Shown: positions 46,279-58,372 of the stretch, one piece after another
Layout: every line of letters starts with the position of its first letter
Position numbering within the stretch: the stretch's first letter is position 1
Assembly (NCBI RefSeq): GCF_048544455.1
Contig: NC_133537.1
Coordinates: 14,755,541-14,819,540 of the forward strand
Length of the DNA stretch: 64,000 nt
Direction of reading: 5' to 3'
DNA from: Silene latifolia
Taxonomy: Eukaryota > Streptophyta > Magnoliopsida > Caryophyllales > Caryophyllaceae
The notes under the pieces: model-generated
The model's database searches: none
What the model saw: the letters and a program-made list of their open reading frames with translations, nothing else
What the model was told of the DNA's origin: nothing
Program-made: the position numbers and the translations under genes

Positions 46279-49200
46279 AATGGTATCAGAGCGACGATCC
46301 TGAAACCTGTAACCAATGAACCCAATGAATATAGGGAGTCAATTAAAATGAACCCGGGGTAAAGGTTGTAGGAGCTAATGCAAAGACTTGGGAGACGTCC
46401 TAAAGTCGCGAACTCGCTCTACAATTTTGAACCGGTCACCATGGGATATGAGTCGGGATCGCTATGTGTTTATCCTGTGAATTGTGTACCTATATGGTGA
46501 TGTGTGGCATGAATCGGTGGATGTATGTATGTGGAGAATGGGGAATGTGTATAAAAGATGGTGATAATGTGATTTCGTATGTTGTTGATTGAAAGCATGT
46601 TGCATGATAGTTGGTTTACAATGTTGGTTGGAATTGTTAGAAAAGTGTATGAGAATGATGAGTAATGTGTTGGAAATGGATGAATTGATTGGAAAAGATG
46701 GGGTAGCAATTGCATGAGAATATGAATTTTGTGATTATGAATATGTTTAAGTGACGAAGTGTATTTGTAATGTTGTTGTATTAGTAACATGGAAATAGGA
46801 TTTGTAATGTATGAGAATGTTGTGTTACGAAAAGTTATAAAATTTAAAGTATGCGGTTAGTACATGACTAATGAGTTAAATAATATATGTGCATGATGGA
46901 TGTTGTTGCTTGATTTTTGAAAATAGTAACATATGATTATGAATACTGGTTTTATGAGTTTTGGACTGGTTTTGTTTGCTTGGTTGTTGTTTAAGTTGTT
47001 TGGAAGTAAAATCAAGTAGTTGTGTTTTTTTTCGATTATAAAGAGGTTGTCTTTAAACTGTTATAACTTGAGATGCATAAATGATTTTGATGTGATTCCA
47101 ATTGGAGGTGATAGCTTGTCCTTTTACGATTCTAACGATAGGTCACACGCCCAAAACGACCAAGTAATGAGTGAGTTATGGCATGTTTTACTAAAACGGA
47201 CAGATCTTGAGAATTGGGGTACTCGATCGAGTAACTAGGATACTCGATCGAGTAAGGGGGCACTCGATCGAGTACCTTAGCTACTTGATCGAGTAGCCCT
47301 GGTGATTTGTTTTACGTGCTTCTGATCTTCACCTACTCGATCGAGTAAGTCCCTTACTCGATCGAGTGGCTAGTACTCGATCTAGTGACCCATGTTTTGG
47401 GTCATATGCTTATCTTTTGACATTCGTTGCATATTATGTTTAATTCAAAGTTGTTATTTTACTTCTTTATGCATTGTTTTACATGTAAGTTGGTCTTGAT
47501 ACGTAAGTTACCCAATCTTATGGGGTGGTGAGTGGCACCTTATGGTGAGTATGAGTTTGGTGGGAGGAGATGAGCTATATGTGGTTGTGCTGAGAAGTGG
47601 AAAAAGAAAAAGAATATTGATGAGCTGATTGAGGCATGGTGCAAGTTTTGGTGAGACGTGGTGAGTGATTTATTCGCGAAATTGAGTGATGTAAAAGTAA
47701 GTGAAAGTGGGTAAGGGATGATGTGGGTCTAAGGAACGTGAGAATGAAAAGATTGAAAGGAAGGTTTGGATAGTGGCAACTTGAGATGTGTAAAGAATTA
47801 TGGAGTGAGATGGTTAGGAGTCGTGTGGGTTAAGAATATACACAGTGAAAGTTCGTTTTAAAGGGGTTGAGAAGAGTAGTATATAGTGAACTTTATGGAG
47901 ACATGTTGCGAGGTGGATTTGTAGACAGTGAGTGAGTTTGGGAGATTTGGTTTATTAAGAGGTGAAACTAATGTGTGATTTCCTTGGGCATTTAACGGCA
48001 TGCAATGAAATTGTTTGAACAGTGAACGTTGATTTTATGGATAGATTAGTGGCAAGTTTGAGTGATAGCATAATAAGAGAAGATCCATGGTAGGAAAGAG
48101 TGAGATGATATCGATATAAAATAATGAGATGTGAGTATTGGAGTAATGAGAAAGTAACCAGAACACTAAAGAGTTAGGTAGAAGTGATAAGGAGTTGAAT
48201 GGTTAATTGATTTTGTCGAGTGTACAAGAAAAGAAGGAGGGGAGTAAAACTAGGAAAATGTTGACCGGAGTTATGTGACATAAAAGTAAGGAATCGTCGA
48301 GATGTATGATACTATCAAGAGTAAGTAAGTTAATGGTTATACAGAAGTTTCAGGGCAACATGATTAATCATGAGTTTCGAGGAATTAAGGGAGTAAGAAG
48401 TTGGTGGAGAATTTGCACGATAATAGATAATTGGTGGGGAGTTAGATGAAAATACGAGTAAGATAGTATTGGGAATGATGTTGAGGTAATTTTGTTGATG
48501 GGTTTGATGTTCTTTATTTGGGGATGTTAACCAAGGATAGGAGAAAAACCGTGTTGTTTTGATACGAGTGTAAGAGGTTTGATATACGAGCAGTGGTGGT
48601 ATTGTGGTGTTGTCACTAGTGGTTAAGGGTGATGATAGATAAGAAAGACAGCAGTCCTAGAGAGGTTGATTTTACAAAGGCCGGATTGATATGTATGGTT
48701 GTAAAGGAGTATAAGATGTGGTTATACGAGGTGAGCGCTAGTGGTTGAATATTAATGGTATGGCATGAGGTGATGGTTATGCGAATGGGAAAATATGTTA
48801 TGAGGGGCATATGAGTTAAGCTCGGGCGACAGGTAACCTTTATCGAGTGGTAACTTACGTGATCAGGATTGACTAGTTGGATGTGATTATGGGTCTATGA
48901 TGTGTATAAATGTTTGTGTGAGGTTCTGACTTCACGAGAAGTGGTATGGTGTGATAGTTATAAAGATGTTATATGAATGTTTGTGATATATGTAGGGTAC
49001 GACAATCTGATGGAATGAGGCTAAAAAGGTAATAATTTGATTGATTTGGCATGGCTAGTTATAATTTTATGTGTATTGATAACACATGCGTATTCCGTGA
49101 AATGGTAGAGATGATGTTCATGAGGTGCTTATCTGTTTATCCATATAATATGTTGCGTTGTGATTTAATAAAGTGGATTTGAGTAAGTTTTCTTGTCCGA

Positions 49201-50704
49201 GAAGTTATTTTTGAGTCGGTGTTTATGGGTTTGAGTAAGTTGTGATGTCTATCGGTGCGGTTGTGGTGCCTCGGGTGGTGATCCGGGCACGGTACTTCGT
49301 GTTGTGATGAGGGTATTTTCGCACTGCGGTGCGGTTGTTGGTGACGGTGTTGTGATGCCGTCACCGGTTGTGGTGGAGTAGGCGGGATGATTATGATACG
49401 AGTTTTCGAAAGTGCATACCAGTTATACAAAGATTGTTGTTTTGTTTGCTGTTGTTCTTTGTGAGTTTTGGTTGAACATGTAGACTGTTGTTTTGTTTGT
49501 TGATGTTTCTTACCAGTTTCAACTTGGGTGTGAGGGTAGAGTATGATATGGGAGAAAGTTGTGTATGTTTTGTTGTTGTGATGGTATAGTGATTTTCTGT
49601 TGATAGGGCACAGTTGTAAGAGGTTGTACAGAATATTTGACCTTGTTGTAGATGAGACATCGGTGCACATAGTCATGGCAAGTGATTCGTAGAACATGTG
49701 TGGTAATGATCTGAAAGCTGAAGGTGGTTTTAATCTTTCTTTGGGCCAATGAGGGAAGGGTGTTTGGATTTAGTGTCTTGTTAAGTCATGTATGAGTTTT
49801 GCAGTGATGAAAGAAAAGAACTTGATGATCTTGTGTGAGTGTACGTAACACGTGTGGATCGTGAGTTATGCTTTTCGCGATAGAAGTTTTATATAGTCTA
49901 TATAGAGAGGTATGTCATGTTGCGGTAATGTGGAAGAGTTGGAGTATTGGTTATGCTAAGGGTTTTGCGGTATTGGTTAGATGGAGTGCAGAGTGAATTG
50001 AAGTATGAGAACTGTTTAAGTAAGAAAGCCTTGAAAATAGGAACGGTTATAGAAATGAGGTTATAGGCGGTTATCTTTGACATGTGGAGGTGATGAGGAT
50101 GATGAGATGATTTAACTAAGGATTTAGTATTAGTAAGTTACGAGGACGTAACATTTGTCTTAAGAGGAGTAGGATGCGATAAAAGTGAGTTTCATGGTTG
50201 TGCATGTTGTAAAATAATTGGAAGTAGAGTGTTAGCATAGCGTAAAGGAGGGATTTGTTTTGTGGTTGATGTTGTTAAAAGGCCATGGCCGTGCTTGTAG
50301 TAGTGTGATGTTTAGGAGTTCGAGAGTTTTGATAGTGGCATGATGATGTTTATGAGTGTAAGTAAACTTCGAGGACGAAGTTCCTTTTAAGGGTGATAGA
50401 ATGTAACATTCCGTTTGATGTTAGAGGTATTTTGATATTGGATTGGCTCTGGATGATATATTACGGAGCTAGTTGGTAGTGTATGGAGTTAGTGTTGAGA
50501 GAGATATAATGGAGTCGATACGATATCGTGAGCCATGTTGTGGAGGTAGGAATAGTTAGTGGAGTTGGTGTTACGAGTTCATGTTTGGGTTGGAGTTTTA
50601 TTTTGAGTTCTTAGTCACGTTGTTGTGTCTTGATCGAGTTAGTATGTTTGTTTTTGAGTATGGATTGAACTTCGGGGACGAAGTTCTTTTTAAGGAGAGA
50701 AGAC
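46279..50704 (+). other. Non-coding interior of the nested element
   Basis: A 150-bp leader matches the gypsy at 15688. At 47221-47395 there is another palindrome cluster (five exact, two variants). The rest is G/T-rich with no long + strand frame. Long frames on the other strand (for example 49137-49697) are Thr/His/Asn-rich artefacts of base skew. A phrase CTTCGAGGACGAAGTTC at about 50368 and again near 50673 marks two polypurine-tract-like ends, suggesting an internal remnant of another element. Confidence 0.7.
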
Positions 50705-50808
50705 TGTAATACTCCGTATTTATGAGTCTTTGGGTACTCTATCGAGTAGGCCTTACTCTGTCGAGTAAGGGTGAGTTGCGTTTTAAAATAGTTTATGACC
50801 TGTTAGGT

Positions 50809-50883
50809 ACTCGATCGAGTAACTAGGATACTCGATCGAGTAAGGGGGGTACTCGATCGAGTACCTTAGATACTCGATCGAGT
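50809..50883. promoter_or_regulatory. Palindrome array, right LTR
   Basis: Exact ACTCGATCGAGT copies lie at 50809, 50830, 50851 and 50872, again at exactly 21-bp spacing, with two variants upstream. Confidence 0.8.
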
Positions 50884-52060
50884 AGCCGGTTTACGGGGAG
50901 TTTTTCTCGGGTTTTGTTAATTATGCGATTAAGATATATAACCTTTTTCCGTCATCATTCTAAACACTTTTTCAAAACCTAATTTACTGTCAAAGAGAGA
51001 AAGCAAGTACGTTCATCATCTTAATCGCATTGTTAGCAAATCCCGGAGTTTGGAAGGTCGGTTTTCATCGTTGGTTATACCGTTGAGATCCTTGCGTCGA
51101 GGGTAAGATCTATGTGCCCTTTTTATTGTCTTTCCTTTAAGTTGGTTAAACCCTAATCTAGGGATTTGGGGGGTTTTTGAGTAGTTTGTGATTTGGTAGC
51201 ATTTGTATGTTGTATGATAAGAGGTGGTTTTGTAGAAGAAGCCTTTTGATACAGCTGTAGAGATCGTCTGATAGTTGTGCTTTCCAGGTAGGATTTCCTA
51301 CTCAGTATTAGTCCCATAATGGGATGATTGTTGATGTGTTGTGGTTGATTGAATAATATAGTAATTGTATTATGACGGTTTGTTGATTGTGATTGTTTGT
51401 CTCTGGTTCTCGAGGCGTGTCCTCGGCTGAGTGGGGTCACTTGCGGGAGTGGCTTCACGCCCTAGTTTCGCCCTTCGTGGAACCCGCCACGGAAGGGGAT
51501 GTGCACATTAATGGACAGGGTTATCGCTCATTATGAGGAGCGGGGATTTGGTGGGTACGGCTGCGGTCCCCATCTTTGGCGGGTCTGGGTCCAGTGGACG
51601 ATCGGTGATTGAGATTGTTGGGATTGGTGTGATTGTGTGTGTGTGACGGTTAAGGTCGTCATTTATCTTATTGTTGATATATTGAATTGTGTGATTAGTA
51701 TTGACCCCGTTTAAATGTTTTAAAAATTGTGGTGATCCATTCGGGGTGGTGAGCGATTATTGAGCGAGTATGATATGACGCGTATGGGATAGCCAGGATG
51801 AGTCATCACGTGGCGGTTAGAAGTCTTCCGTGTCGACGATGTTTTATAGCTTTGATAGTTTTAGCGATGAGACCGTCGAGAATCTTGTATTTCTTTTTAT
51901 CAGTTTGGAATTGCTATGTAATCACTTTAAACTTTATTTTCTTTTAAAGTTGTTTCGTTATTGTCTTATGAATATCATACCTCGGGTAACCGAGATGGTG
52001 GCATCCTTATACCTGAGTGGTCCTGGTAAGGCACTTGGAGTATGGGGGTGTTACACCAGA

Positions 52061-52868
52061 GGCCAAACAAGTTTGGGTTGATCTAAAAAATCGGTTCTGT
52101 CAAGCCAATGAAGCCCGTATTTATCAACTGCAAACGGATCTCCATTCATGCCGCCAGGGTGCCTCTGAGTCGTTGGTGGATTACTATGGCAGGTTGACGA
52201 CAATTTGGGACGCTCTCCTTGACCAAGACCCACTGCCTCGCTGCTCGTGCAATCCGTGTAATTGCGATTGGGTCACACTCATCAATAGCCGCAGGGAAAA
52301 GGCGCGGGTACGTGATTTTTTAATGGGTCTTGATACTCGTTTTGCTAATACGCGGTCTCAAATTCTTGGTATTACTCCTCTTCCCTCTTTAGATATTATT
52401 TATAATCGCCTTTTACAAGATGAAGGCGTTAGAAATTTATCGTCTGCTAAACTCGATACTACACCCGACGTTATGGCTTTCGCGGCCCGTGCCTCTAATG
52501 GGTCTCGACAATCACACGGTGGGGGCCGTCGAAATCCGAATGAACCCTCCAAATATTTTTGTGTCATATGCCAGAAACCGGGACACAGTGTGAAGTTTTG
52601 TTATCAGGTAACAGGTAATTATCCCGAAACCTGGGGTGATCGACCCCGTCCCCGAGTCCACCTTGAACCCTCTGTTCTTGCTGCCCTCTCGCTGACCGAC
52701 TCCCGTGGTAAGGCTCAGCCTGACCGTGGGAAGTCCACTGCCTCTCCTAAGGTTAATATGGCCTCTGGTAAGTCCTCCTCGTCGACTACTGCCACCACAT
52801 CTATCTCAGGTTCACAAACCCCGCTTGCCCAGTTCGACAAAATCGACCTTAACTCTTTGACGCCATAA
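52061..52868 (+). pseudogene. gag: Copia gag, 3' part with zinc knuckle
   Basis: The frame resumes after the insertion with EAKQVWVDLKNRFCQANEAR and GLDTRFANTRSQIL, and the knuckle CVICQKPGHSVKFC (CX2CX4HX4C, about 52558-52600). A single TAA (52866-52868) separates it from pol in the same frame. It could be a mutation or an expression-control stop. Confidence 0.85.
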
Positions 52869-52871
52869 GCT

Positions 52872-55800
52872 TTGGACGAATTGGGTCGCCTCTTGCAAGC
52901 TCGACAGTCTGACTCTACTACCGACCGTCTCAATGGTAATACTTCTCCTTTATCTTGGATTATAGACACGGGGGCATCCCACCACATGTCCGGGTGCCTT
53001 TCGCATTTTTCGAATTTGAAACATATTACTCCCCTCTCTGTTGGTTTACCAAATGGGGACCTTACGATAGCCACTCAAAGTGGCGACATTTGTTTATCAC
53101 CTCGCCTTATTTTACGCGATGTTTTATACGCGGCTAATCTTCATTGCAATTTACTCTCCGTGTCTAGCCTTTTAATGGATAAAACGTTAACTATTCAATT
53201 TTCTCATAATATGTGTCTTATTCAGGACCGTACCTCGAAGACGGTGATTGGTGCGGGTGAACAATATGAGGGGCTTTACCATTTGAAAGGTGTTCGACGT
53301 GACCGTGTTCATGCCAACATGACTGGTAAAAACAATTCTTTTGAGCTTTGGCATCGAAGGTTGGGGCATCCCTCTTCCAACATCTCTCGTTTTTTATCTT
53401 TTCTTAATAAGAATTCTCGCACTTGTGACGATTTTCATAGCAAACATTGTGACATCTGTTTACGAGCAAAACAAACTCGTGAGCATTTTAATTTAAGTTC
53501 TAGTCATGCAATTTCTGCTTTTGAACTCATACATTGTGATTTATGGGGGCCGTATTCCGAAAACGCCTCATGTGGTTCTAAGTTTTTCCTCACCATAGTT
53601 GATGATTTTTCAAGATCTACGTGGGTTTATCTTTTACGATCAAAAGGTGAGACTAAACAAAAATTGCTTAATTTTTTTGCCATGATCGAACGACAATTTG
53701 ATACAAAAATTAAGATCTTACGAACTGACAATGGCACTGAATTTCAACCTCTTATTCCTTTTTTTAAAGAAAATGGCGTCTTATTTCAAACTTCTAATGT
53801 CGACACCCCACAACAAAACGGGCGGGTCGAGAGAAAACACCGTCATATCTTAAATGTTGCACGCGCTCTTCTCTTTCAAGCAAGCTTACCTATTTATTTT
53901 TGGAGAGAATGTGTCTTAAGTGCGGTCTACTTAATAAACCGTACTCCGACATCAATTCTTAAAGGCAAAACGCCATACGAGCTCCTTTTTAATAAACCAC
54001 CTCCGTTTGACAACCTTCGAATATTTGTGTGTCTCGCCTATGCCAAAACTTTAAACCGTACTCATGATAAATTCGCGTCAAGAAGCCGAAAATGCATATT
54101 TGTTGGGTACCCGTTTGGCAAGAAAGGGTGGCGTCTGTATGACTTAGAGACCGGTGCATTCTTTGAGTCCCGAGATGTTGTTTTTGTCGAGACCGAATTT
54201 CCATATCAACAACTAAACATCCATGACTCAACAAATGATCCCACCTCGTTTTCTTTTGAGACTCTTTCGCCTGTTATCGTCTCACCCACATCTTCCACAA
54301 CTCCCTCCACCTCGCCCTCTACAGCCGAGACATCTACCTCGCCTAATCCCACTGCTTCCCCTTCGACAGCCGAGAAATCTCCCCCGGACCCATCTACCTC
54401 GCCACAAGCTCCACCCTCCACGGACCATCCACATCCCGAGTCCACACACACCCCTGCCACCTCACCGGCTGGGGACACGGTCCCTAATACGGACCCTTCA
54501 CCTTCGACCATCTCGACAGCACTAGGACGCGGGCATCGAAAAAAAATACCAAACTCCAATTTGAAGGACTTTGTCCTCTCTACCTCTCGCCCCTCGATAA
54601 ATTCACTCCTCACCACATCATCATCTTCAGGTACCGTCTATCCCATTTCACATTATCTTAACTATGCACATTTTTCTACTAACCATAAAGCCTTTTTATC
54701 GGCCGTGACTAAACACCACGAGCCTACGTTTTATAAAGATGCAGCACAGATACCCGAGTGGCGAGAAGCTATGAAAAAGGAATTGGATGCTCTCGAGAAA
54801 AACAAAACTTGGACTCTCGAAACTCTCCCTCCTCACAAAAAGGCTATCGGTTCGAAATGGGTCTACAAAATCAAATATAATGCTGATGGGTCCATCGAAC
54901 GATACAAAGCCCGATTAGTGGTGATGGGTAATCGTCAAATTGAAGGAGTGGATTACAATGAGACATTTGCTCCGACAATTAAATTGGTAACGGTCCGCAC
55001 CCTCCTTGCCATCGCTGCAGCAAAACGATGGGTTATTCACCAAATGGACGTTCATAACGCTTTTCTCCATGGTGACCTTAATGAAGAAGTCTATATGAAG
55101 CCTCCTCCGGGTTTCCTTCCCTCAACCGAAGGGAAAGTCTGTCGTCTCAGAAAATCTCTATATGGCCTCCGTCAAGCACCTCGGTGTTGGTATGCTAAGC
55201 TTGCTTCCGCTCTACGAGAATATGGTTTCAAACAATGTCCTTTGGATCATTCTTTATTCTCCATCTCACACGCCAACACCGAGGTACACGTACTCGTCTA
55301 TGTCGATGATCTGGTTATTTGTGGGAACGATGTTCCCTTTATTACAAAATTCAAAGACTATTTGCACAAATGTTTTTACATGAAGGATCTCGGGGTCCTT
55401 AAATACTTTCTCGGAATCGAAGTTGCACGAAATAATTCCGGCATTTTTATCTCTCAACGTAAATATGCGTTGGATATATTAACGGAAACAGGACTTCTCG
55501 GTACCAAACCCGCCTCCACACCCATGGAACAAAATCATCGTCTTGCCACTTCTAAAGCCGACTTACTAAAAGACCCGCAACCCTATCGAAGACTTGTGGG
55601 TCGACTCGTGTATCTTACGATTACGAGACCCGAGCTCACATACTCGGTTCACACTCTTGCTCAGTTTATGAATGCCCCTACCACTGATCATTGGCAGGCA
55701 GCTCTTACCGTGGTGAGATATTTAAAGAACTCTCCGGGTCAAGGTATACTTCTTCGCTCCGACAGTAATTTACATCTCAATGCCTACTGTGACGCCAACT

Positions 55801-56241
55801 ACGCCTCTTGTCCAACGAGTCGACGCTCACTTTCGGCCTATATCGTTTTTTTGGGATCATCCCCAATCTCTTGGAAGACAAAGAAACAACCGACCGTTTC
55901 ACGCTCTTCATCTGAATCGGAATATAGGGCTATGGCAGTTACCATTTGCGAATTGAAATGTCTTAAAGGCCTACTTCATACCCTCGGCATTCCTCAAGAG
56001 CAGCCCATACCACTTCTATGTGACAACAAGTCGGCACTTCACATTGCCCGAAACCCGGTCTTTCACGAGCGCACCAAACACATCGAAGTCGATTGTCATT
56101 TCATCCGCGACGAATACAAAGAGGTGTGATCGCTCCTAGCTATGTTCACACTAAAGCTCAACTTGCGGACATTTTAACAAAAGCTCTTGGCCGAGCTTCC
56201 TTCGATGACCTCTTAGGGTGTGTCATCAACCCACACTCCAA
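52872..56241 (+). pseudogene. pol: Copia pol (protease, integrase, RT, RNase H), nearly intact
   Basis: A 1085-codon frame runs to 56129. In order it has protease (WIIDTGASHHMSG, about residue 29), the pre-integrase zinc region (LWHRRLGHPS, HCDICLRAK), integrase core (HCDLWGP, LRTDNGTEF, NGRVERKHRHI; D-D-E present), a Ser/Thr/Pro-rich linker, and reverse transcriptase (YKARLVVMGNRQ, QMDVHNAFLHGDLNEEVYM, LVYVDDL with the YVDD active site). RNase H follows (AYCDANYASCP, SRSSSESEYRAM). Near 56126 a missing base shifts the frame, and the RNase H tail (VIAPSYVHTKAQLADILTKA) continues to about 56241. Apart from that, the gag/pol stop and the split gag, the element looks young. Confidence 0.9.
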
Positions 56242-56247
56242 CTTGCG

Positions 56248-56269
56248 GGGGGGGGGGGGGGGGGAGGGG
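56248..56269 (+). promoter_or_regulatory. Copia polypurine tract (poly-G)
   Basis: A run of about 17 G followed by AGGGG precedes the 3' LTR and would prime plus-strand synthesis. The run length may be unreliable in sequencing. Confidence 0.7.
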
Positions 56270-56811
56270 TAATAGACTCCTCTAAGAGCCGTTGCACCAA
56301 ATCAGACAAAGGCTCCCAAATCCCTCAATTAAAGGACACGGAATAATTCCTTCCTATGTTTATATTGTACATATTATTTACCATATTTACTTGATTCTTT
56401 GCTTGTATATAAAGAGCATAACCTAGCATGTAAAACACAAGTTAATGAACAATAATAGTGATAATCATTCCGTCAATCTCCTCTCTATCTCACGTTTATA
56501 ATACCTCTACCTTGCTTTTCTTACCCCTCTCTTTTTTACCAGCCTACTTTACTTCTCTAAAACAATTTCTTCCTCTTATCCTTATCTGTTTTACCAGATT
56601 TCTGGACCCACATACAATCTATCTCTTTCTTTGTTTTGACACATTTCTCTCCACCGTTTTTCCTTTTTCTAATCTTCTGCCACAACTTCATCATCTGCTT
56701 TATCACCTCCTTTTTTACCCTTCTTCATTTTTCTTTACCCTTCTCATCCTTAAAACTTTTTTATTTTTCCTACCTTCTTTTTTACTGTTTTCACTTTCCC
56801 TTTTTTTCACC

Positions 56812-58016
56812 ATGTCTGCTTTACCATATCAAGCTGGACCACTTATTTCTCTTCCCCTAAATCTTAGAGTCAACCTTTCCTATATTAATTTTGATCTATC
56901 TCTTGCGGGCTTTTTCGTTGACCAAAGACGTTTCGACTTAGCCCGTGTTCAGCATAATATTAATCTTTTTTGGACTACTCGCGAAGCTGTCAAGATTCAC
57001 TTTATGAAGCCTTATTTCGTCTTCGAGTTTTCGCATCCTGCCGACTTTGAGTACTTTTCGCTACTCCGCTTTATTAATGTTGAAGGCAGTATCTTGGTGT
57101 TCCGTAATATTGCTTGGGATTCTGTTCTTGAGAATATGAACTTCACTTCTGTCCCTATTTGGATTCGTGTTCATGGTCTCCCTCTTCAATTTCTTCATCC
57201 CTCTGTCGCCAGTCACCTTCTTCAGCATGTGGGTGACGTTATTGAAGAAGAACACATTGGTCCCGGGCTTCCCTCACGTCCTTTTGTTCGAGTTCGGGTT
57301 TGGGTGGATCTTAATCAACCTCTTATTCCAGGCTGTTATATCCCTCTTTCAGGGGGACCGAGTTCAATGGGTTTCTTTTGGTTATGAGGGCGTTTTCCGC
57401 TTCTGTCGTAGGTGTGGAACTGTGGGTCATAAAAGATCATTCTGTAATCTTTCTAACGCCCGTGCCACTGCTAAGCTTGAACATCGACTTCATGGCCTTC
57501 ACTTATCAGGTTTTCAGGTTATTTATGGTCCGACTGCTACACCACTTTTCTCAAATGTTATCAAGGGCCTCCAATCCTCTTTCTCCAATTCAAATACTCA
57601 TGTTAATTCCACTCCGAATCGGCCTGTTAATCGAGAGGATTCCTCTTCTTCATCATCTTCAGGTTTGGGTGATTTCTCGCCTTCATCAAGTGACGGATCC
57701 GGCCATAACAATTCTCCCCCTCCTGTTTTTGGTTCTACTCTTGCGGGTGAGCGGATCATATCGCTTATGTTGACCCTCGCCATAACGAGCACGACACTCA
57801 TAATCCGAATATTGTTATGAGATCCGCTCCAAATGTTTTAAATAATACACCTGCAAATGTTCCTAATGGTGATTTACCTCGAGCGGGTTTTCGCATCCGG
57901 GCTCCAGAACCGCCTGAAGATGTCTCAGTTAATTTTCACCAAATTGCGGATGACCCTCTGCCTAATGATGCTGTTCCTGCTCATTTGGTTAATCCAAGAC
58001 AGTTGGTCTCCGTCTG
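56812..58016 (+). pseudogene. LINE ORF1 (DUF4283 and zinc knuckle), unit 1, frame-broken
   Basis: ATG 56812 gives MSALPYQAGPLISLPLNLRV and a DUF4283-type RNA-binding domain (FFVDQRRFDLARV, FEFSHPADFEYF, VPIWIRVHGLP). A frame change near 57345 is needed to reach the knuckle CRRCGTVGHKRSFC (CX2CX4HX4C). A Ser-rich tail follows. In units 2 and 3 the second knuckle Cys is Ser (TGT to TCT). ORF1 proteins of L1-type elements bind the element RNA. Confidence 0.8.
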
Positions 58017-58372
58017 AATTTACTGTTTCTGCGTCATCTTCTTTCTCTCCGGTCTCTATGGTTGGTTTTTCAGATTTCCTTAACGGCATCTCCAGTCTCG
58101 GCTCGCGGGAACCATCCTCTTTCTCCTCTTCTTCTGATTGATTTTATGATGTTTACCGCACCTGCATCTGCTTCTCAGAAAAGGAATTTTGCCTGCTTTT
58201 CTGAAGCAGAATCATCTCAAGGCTTTATTCCTTCTTTCCCAAATAAAAGGCTAAAGATTTGCTCTCCCCTTGCAGATTTGGACCCAGTTTCCAATCTCGC
58301 TTCTCCAATCAACTTTGCTGATTTTTCACAACCTTGGGTTGTGGCAGGCCCGTTTCTGCCACCAGTAGACCG

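Larger units (their letters stand above)
44935..52055 (+). mobile_element. Large non-autonomous gypsy-type element (LARD-like) nested in copia gag
   Basis: LTRs at 44935-46278 (1344 bp) and 50705-52055 (1351 bp) start TGTAATACTCCGTATT and end GGTGTTACA. The target duplication is CCAGA (44930-44934 and 52056-52060). The primer site TGGTATCAGAGC is at 46281 and a purine-rich tract (AAGGAGAGAAGAC) is before 50705. The 4.4-kb interior has no gag or pol. The LTRs and leader match the family at 14321, which does have gag, so that family or a relative is the likely helper. Confidence 0.85.
44297..56503 (+). mobile_element. Ty1/copia retrotransposon with nested gypsy insertion
   Basis: LTRs of 234 bp lie at 44297-44530 and 56270-56503, flanked by the 5-bp duplication CCTCT (44292-44296 and 56504-56508). 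The LTRs begin TAATAGACTCC and end GTTTATAATA, so the termini are TA...TA and not TG...CA. I count three differences between the LTRs, indicating a fairly recent insertion. A primer site (TGGTATCAAAGC, 44531-44542) and a G-rich polypurine tract (56248-56269) are present. A TATA-like box (TGTATATAAAGAG) is in each LTR. A 7.1-kb gypsy-type element splits gag. Confidence 0.9.

Noticed and set aside
14425..47395. CRISPR-like array from the regularly spaced palindromes
   Set aside because: The repeats are 12 bp with spacers under 10 bp, lie inside plant LTRs, and no cas genes exist in this eukaryotic DNA.
49137..49697. 186-codon minus-strand frame in the nested element
   Set aside because: It is Thr/His/Asn/Gln-rich, arises from strong G/T skew of the + strand, and has no domain or homology signal.
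54206..54616. Minus-strand Val/Gly/Glu-rich frame across copia pol
   Set aside because: It is a shadow of the Ser/Thr/Pro-rich linker of the pol frame on the other strand.
56458..56811. N-terminal extension of LINE ORF1 upstream of ATG 56812
   Set aside because: It is a Phe/Leu/Pro-rich translation of the LTR end and a pyrimidine-rich leader. The start at 56812 begins the conserved protein.
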